Made by a program: the position numbers and the translations under genes. From assembly GCF_937959485.1 (NCBI RefSeq), contig NZ_CALGPY010000005.1, positions 372,001-436,000 of the forward strand: a stretch of 64,000 nt of DNA, written 5' to 3'. The notes below the pieces were generated by a model, which had not been told where the DNA came from, searched no databases, and saw only the letters and a list, made by a program, of their open reading frames with translations. Numbering within the stretch: the first letter of the stretch is position 1; each line of letters opens with the position of its first letter. Below are positions 60,340 to 64,000 of this stretch, piece by piece. The DNA comes from an uncultured Campylobacter sp. Lineage in GTDB: Bacteria > Campylobacterota > Campylobacteria > Campylobacterales > Campylobacteraceae.

Positions 60340-62163
60340 ATGGCTAAAAAGCTTATCGACGTTATGGATACGACCTTCCGCGACGGGTTTCAGTCGGTTT
60401 TTGGCGCGCGCGTGGCGATGGCGGACTTTTTGCCTGCCGTTAGCGCGGCCAAAGACGCGGGCATCACGCACTTCGAGTTCGGCGGCGGCGCGCGGTTTCA
60501 GAGCCTGTATTTTTACCTAAACGAAGACGCCTTTGAGATGATGGATAAATTTAGAAGCATCGTGGGCGAGGGGGCGAACCTGCAGACCCTTAGCCGCGGC
60601 GTCAATACCGTCACGCTCGATACCGGTAGCCGCGAGATCATCGATCTGCACGCCAAGCTTTTTGCCAAGCACGGCACGACTACGATTAGAAATTTCGACG
60701 CGCTAAACGACGTGGAAAATTTAAAATTTAGCGGCGAGTGCATACATCGCCACGGTCTTAAACACGAAGTCGTGGTTACGATGATGGATCTGCCGCCTGG
60801 ATGTAGCGGCGCGCACGATGCGGCGTTTTATGAGAGAATTCTGCGTCAAATTTTAGACGCGCAGATCCCGTTCGACAGCGTCTGCTTCAAGGACGCAAGC
60901 GGCACGAGCAGCCCGCAGAAGGTCTATGAGACGATCAAGCGCGCGCGTAAAATTTTAGGCGACGGAGTGCATATCCGTCTGCACACTCACGAGACGGCGG
61001 GCGTTAGCGTCGCATGCTACCAGGCTGCGCTCGTTGCGGGCGTAGACGGCATCGATCTTGCCGCGCATCCTGTAAGCGGTGGCACGAGCCAGCCGGACAT
61101 CCTTACGCTGCTGCACGCGACGAAGGGGCAGAATTTCGACCTGGGCTTGGATGCAGAGAAAATTTTAAAATACGAAGAGGTTTTGGGCGAGTGCTTGAAG
61201 GATTACTTCATGCCGCCCGAGGCTACGCAGGTAAGCCCACTCATTCCGTTTAGCCCAATGCCCGGAGGCGCGCTTACCGCAAACACCCAGATGATGCGTG
61301 ATAATAAAATTTTAGACAAATTCCCAGCTGTCATCAAGGCTATGCGCGAGGTCGTCGAAAAGGGCGGTTTTGGCACGAGCGTAACGCCGGTTAGTCAGTT
61401 TTATTTCCAGCAGGCGTTTAACAACGTAATGTTCGGCCCGTGGAAAAAGATCGCCGAGGGCTACGGCAAGATGGTGCTAGGTTATTTCGGCAAAACGCCC
61501 GTTAAACCCGACGAGGGCGTGATTAAGATGGCGGCAGAGCAGCTAGGCTTAGAGCCTACGACCAAGCATGCCGTAGATATTGCCGATGCCGACGAGAGCA
61601 AGAGCGTCGCGTATGCGCAGAAGATTCTACGCGAGCAGGGCATCGAGCCTAGCGAGGAGAACATATTTATCGCGCTTGCGTGCAAAGAAAAGGGCATCGC
61701 GTTTTTAAAAGGCGAGGGCAGGGTGATGAGTCGCAAAAAAGAGGACGTAGCACCCGCCGCAAGCCATCAAAGCAGTATTTCTAAAAACGGCAAATTTGAC
61801 GTTAAAATTAACGGCAAAATTTACAGCGTAGAATTCGCCGGGCAAAACGTGCTCGTAAACGGCGATCGATACGACGTTAGCTTCGATACCTCAGCGCCCG
61901 CAAAGCCGCAAGTGCAAACCGCTCCTGAAAGCAAGGCAAGCGGCGCGGACGGCAACGAAGTAAAAGCGACGCTTCCTAGCAACGTATTTAAAATTTTAAT
62001 AAAGGAAGGCGACGCTGTTAAGGCGGGGCAGAATGTCATCGTTCTTGAAGCGATGAAGATGGAGATAAATATCGAAAGCCCGCGTGATGGCGTAATCGAT
62101 AAAATTTTAGTCGCTCAAGGCGATACGGTCGATGCCGATCAGGTGCTCGCGATTTTAAGATAA
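60340..62163 (+). CDS. pycB: Pyruvate carboxylase subunit B / oxaloacetate decarboxylase-like alpha chain
   Basis: Carboxyltransferase half of two-subunit biotin pyruvate carboxylase. The N-terminal TIM barrel holds MDTTFRDGFQSVFGARVAMA and PFDSVCFKDASG with the metal/pyruvate site LRLHTHETAGV-like region (IRLHTHETAGVSVACYQA). The C-terminal biotinyl domain ends with VLEAMKMEINIES (biotin Lys). Length 607 residues. In C. jejuni pycB neighbours pckA, as here. The biotin carboxylase subunit (pycA) is not in the window. Confidence 0.95.
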   Translation: MAKKLIDVMDTTFRDGFQSVFGARVAMADFLPAVSAAKDAGITHFEFGGGARFQSLYFYLNEDAFEMMDKFRSIVGEGANLQTLSRGVNTVTLDTGSREIIDLHAKLFAKHGTTTIRNFDALNDVENLKFSGECIHRHGLKHEVVVTMMDLPPGCSGAHDAAFYERILRQILDAQIPFDSVCFKDASGTSSPQKVYETIKRARKILGDGVHIRLHTHETAGVSVACYQAALVAGVDGIDLAAHPVSGGTSQPDILTLLHATKGQNFDLGLDAEKILKYEEVLGECLKDYFMPPEATQVSPLIPFSPMPGGALTANTQMMRDNKILDKFPAVIKAMREVVEKGGFGTSVTPVSQFYFQQAFNNVMFGPWKKIAEGYGKMVLGYFGKTPVKPDEGVIKMAAEQLGLEPTTKHAVDIADADESKSVAYAQKILREQGIEPSEENIFIALACKEKGIAFLKGEGRVMSRKKEDVAPAASHQSSISKNGKFDVKINGKIYSVEFAGQNVLVNGDRYDVSFDTSAPAKPQVQTAPESKASGADGNEVKATLPSNVFKILIKEGDAVKAGQNVIVLEAMKMEINIESPRDGVIDKILVAQGDTVDADQVLAILR

Positions 62164-62169
62164 GCTCTA

Positions 62170-62199
62170 AAATTTAGGCGGGCGCTCCCGCCTAAATTT
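62170..62199. terminator. Hairpin with RAATTY in both arms, downstream of pycB
   Basis: AAATTTAGGCGGG (62170-62182) and CCCGCCTAAATTT (62187-62199) form a perfect 13-bp stem with a 4-base loop CGCT. It lies 6 bp after the pycB stop. An inverted pair of uptake-like words forms the stem ends. Confidence 0.7.
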
Positions 62200-62247
62200 C
62201 ATGGCGATCATCCTCGGCGCTTAAGCGAGCTTACCTAAATTTTAAGC

Positions 62248-62253
62248 TATAAT
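62248..62253 (+). promoter_or_regulatory. -10 element for pckA
   Basis: TATAAT in TTAAGCTATAATAGCG, about 43 bp before the pckA ATG, downstream of the hairpin, so pckA likely has its own promoter. Confidence 0.6.
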
Positions 62254-62295
62254 AGCGCAATCTTTTATCAAAATTTAATTTAAAAAGGACGCAAA

Positions 62296-63879
62296 ATGAC
62301 AACTCCGAACGATCTGGATAAACTAGGTCTTAAAGATATCAAAAAAATCAACCACAACCTAAGCTACGACGAGCTTTTTGAGCTTGAAAAGGCAAGAGGC
62401 GAGGGGCGCGTATCAAGCAACGGCACCTTTATGGTCGATACTGGCATCTTTACGGGTCGCAGCCCAAAAGATAAGTACTTCGTAAAACAAGACCCGAGCC
62501 AAAAATACATCGCCTGGGGTAAGGTAAATCAGCCTATCTCAAAAGAGCTTTTCGATAAGCTTTTAGCTAAGGCAAAAGCCCAGCTAAGCGGCAAGGAAAT
62601 ATTTATCCAAGACGCATTTTGCGGCGCGAGCGAAAAGAGCAAAAAATCGGTTCGTTTCGTAACCGAAGTCGCGTGGCAGGCGCATTTCGTAAAAAATATG
62701 TTCATCCGCCCAAACGAGGCCGAGCTAGCTAAATTTAGCCCCGATTTCGTCGTCTATAACGCGTGCAAATGCAAAAACGAAGATTGCGCGAGCGACGGGC
62801 TGCACTCCGACGTTTTCGTTATCTTTAACGTCGAGGAAAACGTCGCTGTTATCGGAGGCACGTGGTACGGCGGCGAGATGAAAAAGGGAATTTTTTCGAT
62901 GATGAACTACTGGCTGCCGCTTGCGGGCAAGATGTCGATGCACTGCTCGGCAAATGTGGGCAAGCAGGGCGACACGGCGCTATTTTTCGGTCTAAGCGGC
63001 ACGGGTAAAACGACGCTCTCTACAGATCCTAATCGCAAGCTGATAGGCGATGATGAGCACGGCTGGGACGATGAGGGGATATTTAACTTCGAGGGCGGCT
63101 GCTACGCGAAGTGCATAAATTTAGACCCGAGCAGCGAACCTGAAATTTACGCCGCGATCAAACGCGACGCTCTGCTTGAAAACGTGGTCGCGGACGAGGC
63201 GGGCGTCGTGGACTACAAAGACGGCAGCAAGACCGAAAACACCCGCGTCAGCTATCCGATCTATCATATCAAAAATTACGAGCCGAGCTCCGCGGGCGGC
63301 CATCCCAAAAACATCATCTTCCTAACCGCCGACGCATTCGGCGTTTTGCCGCCGGTCGCAAAGCTAACCAAAGAGCAGGCGATGTATTATTTCCTAAGCG
63401 GCTACACGGCCAAAGTCGCAGGCACCGAGCGCGGTATCACCGAGCCCGTGGCGACATTTAGCGCGTGCTTTGGCGAGCCGTTTATGCCGCTGCATCCGAC
63501 CGTTTATGCTAAGCTGCTGGGCGAAAAGATCGACAAACATGGTGTCAGCGTCTATCTCGTAAACACAGGCTGGAGCGGCGGCGCATACGGCGTGGGCAAG
63601 CGAATGAGTATCAAAGCCACGCGCGCGTGCATAAACGCGATACTGGACGGCAGTATCAAAAAGTGCGAATTTGAAAATTTCGAGAAATTTAACCTCGCGA
63701 TCCCAAAAGAGCTCGCGGGCGTCGAGACGAAGCTGCTAAATCCGATCAATACATGGACGCACCCGGCGGAATATAAGATCACGCGCGATAAGCTTGCAAA
63801 GATGTTTGAAGAGAATTTCAAACGCTACGAGGACGTAAAAGAGGGGGTCGAGTTTGCCAAAGCGGGCCCTACGGCTTAG
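62296..63879 (+). CDS. pckA: Phosphoenolpyruvate carboxykinase (ATP)
   Basis: Converts oxaloacetate and ATP to PEP and CO2 in gluconeogenesis. Motifs: RSPKDKYFVKQDP (substrate), kinase P-loop FFGLSGTGKTTLSTDP, the metal/Asp region LIGDDEHGWDD, and the adenine site region NTGWSGGAYGVGKRM. Length 527 residues. It is in the same order after pycB as in C. jejuni. AAAAAGGACGCAAA precedes the ATG. Confidence 0.97.
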   Translation: MTTPNDLDKLGLKDIKKINHNLSYDELFELEKARGEGRVSSNGTFMVDTGIFTGRSPKDKYFVKQDPSQKYIAWGKVNQPISKELFDKLLAKAKAQLSGKEIFIQDAFCGASEKSKKSVRFVTEVAWQAHFVKNMFIRPNEAELAKFSPDFVVYNACKCKNEDCASDGLHSDVFVIFNVEENVAVIGGTWYGGEMKKGIFSMMNYWLPLAGKMSMHCSANVGKQGDTALFFGLSGTGKTTLSTDPNRKLIGDDEHGWDDEGIFNFEGGCYAKCINLDPSSEPEIYAAIKRDALLENVVADEAGVVDYKDGSKTENTRVSYPIYHIKNYEPSSAGGHPKNIIFLTADAFGVLPPVAKLTKEQAMYYFLSGYTAKVAGTERGITEPVATFSACFGEPFMPLHPTVYAKLLGEKIDKHGVSVYLVNTGWSGGAYGVGKRMSIKATRACINAILDGSIKKCEFENFEKFNLAIPKELAGVETKLLNPINTWTHPAEYKITRDKLAKMFEENFKRYEDVKEGVEFAKAGPTA

Positions 63880-64000
63880 GCTCCTGGGTCTTGGGGCGAT
63901 CTGCGCGCTTTTTGCCGCATGCGAAAACACCCCCTCAAATTTAAAACAGCCGCTCGTTGCGATGAGCGGCTTTTCCTTTTACGACGATCCGCTAAGCTAC
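63854..64000 (+). CDS. N-terminus of a putative lipoprotein (cut by window edge)
   Basis: TTG 63854, with GAGGGGG six bases upstream inside the pckA end, opens a basic N-terminus (MPKRALRLRLLGLGAICALF) and lipobox LFAAC, then mature sequence ENTPSNLKQPLVAMSGFSFY to the edge. It overlaps pckA by 26 bp in another frame. A GCCGCTC/GAGCGGC hairpin followed by TTTT (63949-63974) lies inside this frame and could instead be the pckA terminator, so the gene is uncertain. Confidence 0.5.
   Translation, partial: MPKRALRLRLLGLGAICALFAACENTPSNLKQPLVAMSGFSFYDDPLSY

Noticed and set aside
1..64000. tRNA, rRNA and riboswitch genes
   Set aside because: I looked for tRNA arms, rRNA-like blocks and known leader structures in the long spacers and saw none I could support.

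Overview
The window looks like chromosome from a Campylobacter of the higher-GC oral group (C. gracilis is my best guess; C. showae/rectus are possible). This is inference from gene content and order: pldA-mobA, ilvE next to an SPFH gene, dnaG/TPR/rnhA/rnc/aroC, recA-eno-ftsB-like-AMIN(cgpA-like), tig-clpP-def and folE, pycB near pckA, futalosine-route mqnD, and a NifS/NifU pair instead of an ISC operon. I saw no rRNA, tRNA, CRISPR, prophage or intact IS element.

Layout. 0-9.4 kb (mostly minus strand): an unknown gene, hisIE, SPFH + ilvE, pldA + mobA, an unknown gene, a YgbA-family gene and an AI-2E-type permease. 9.4-10.05 kb: an AT-rich foreign-looking pseudogene with one in-frame TGA. 10.07-18.5 kb: a PP-loop ATPase and dnaG on minus; TPR, rnhA, rnc, aroC and an acetyltransferase on plus. 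18.5-22.7 kb: accessory block with a decayed membrane-protein family flanked by 24-bp direct repeats, a lipoprotein, and a convergent pair of four-cysteine secreted paralogues. 22.7-31.4 kb: methyltransferase, nitroreductase, AMIN protein, FtsB-like protein, eno and recA (minus); mqnD and murB (plus). 31.7-40.4 kb: a ynbABCD-like phospholipid cluster enlarged by an acyltransferase and a frameshifted DUF1287 gene, containing a duplicated structured non-coding element. 41-48.3 kb: DUF3137 gene, then the tig-clpP-def-comM/yifB-nnrDE-purN operon. 48.4-54.9 kb: TonB-dependent receptor with an iron-box-like palindrome, folE, nifS, nifU and a solute-binding protein. 55.5-64 kb: SapC, CysQ, a pseudopilin, a DsbI-like protein without its CxxC, TRAP permeases, pycB, pckA and the start of a lipoprotein gene.

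The strongest window-wide signal is extreme over-representation of the hexamer RAATTY (AAATTT, GAATTT, AAATTC, GAATTC). It saturates intergenic DNA (17 sites in about 470 bp at 4.65-5.1 kb) and builds long low-complexity linkers inside otherwise conserved proteins: HisIE, PldA, DnaG, an acetyltransferase, an AMIN protein, an FtsB-like protein, NnrDE and the Ynb-like enzymes. Several intergenic hairpins carry the word in both arms or in the loop. RAATTY is the sequence whose methylation by CtsM licenses DNA uptake in C. jejuni, so the pattern resembles accumulation of DNA-uptake sequences, here apparently expanding proteins.

Themes: lipid and envelope metabolism (PldA, Ynb cluster, SapC, AMIN/FtsB), C4 metabolism (TRAP permeases, pyruvate carboxylase B subunit, PEP carboxykinase), Fe-S assembly and iron uptake, and a conserved protein-quality operon (trigger factor, ClpP, deformylase).
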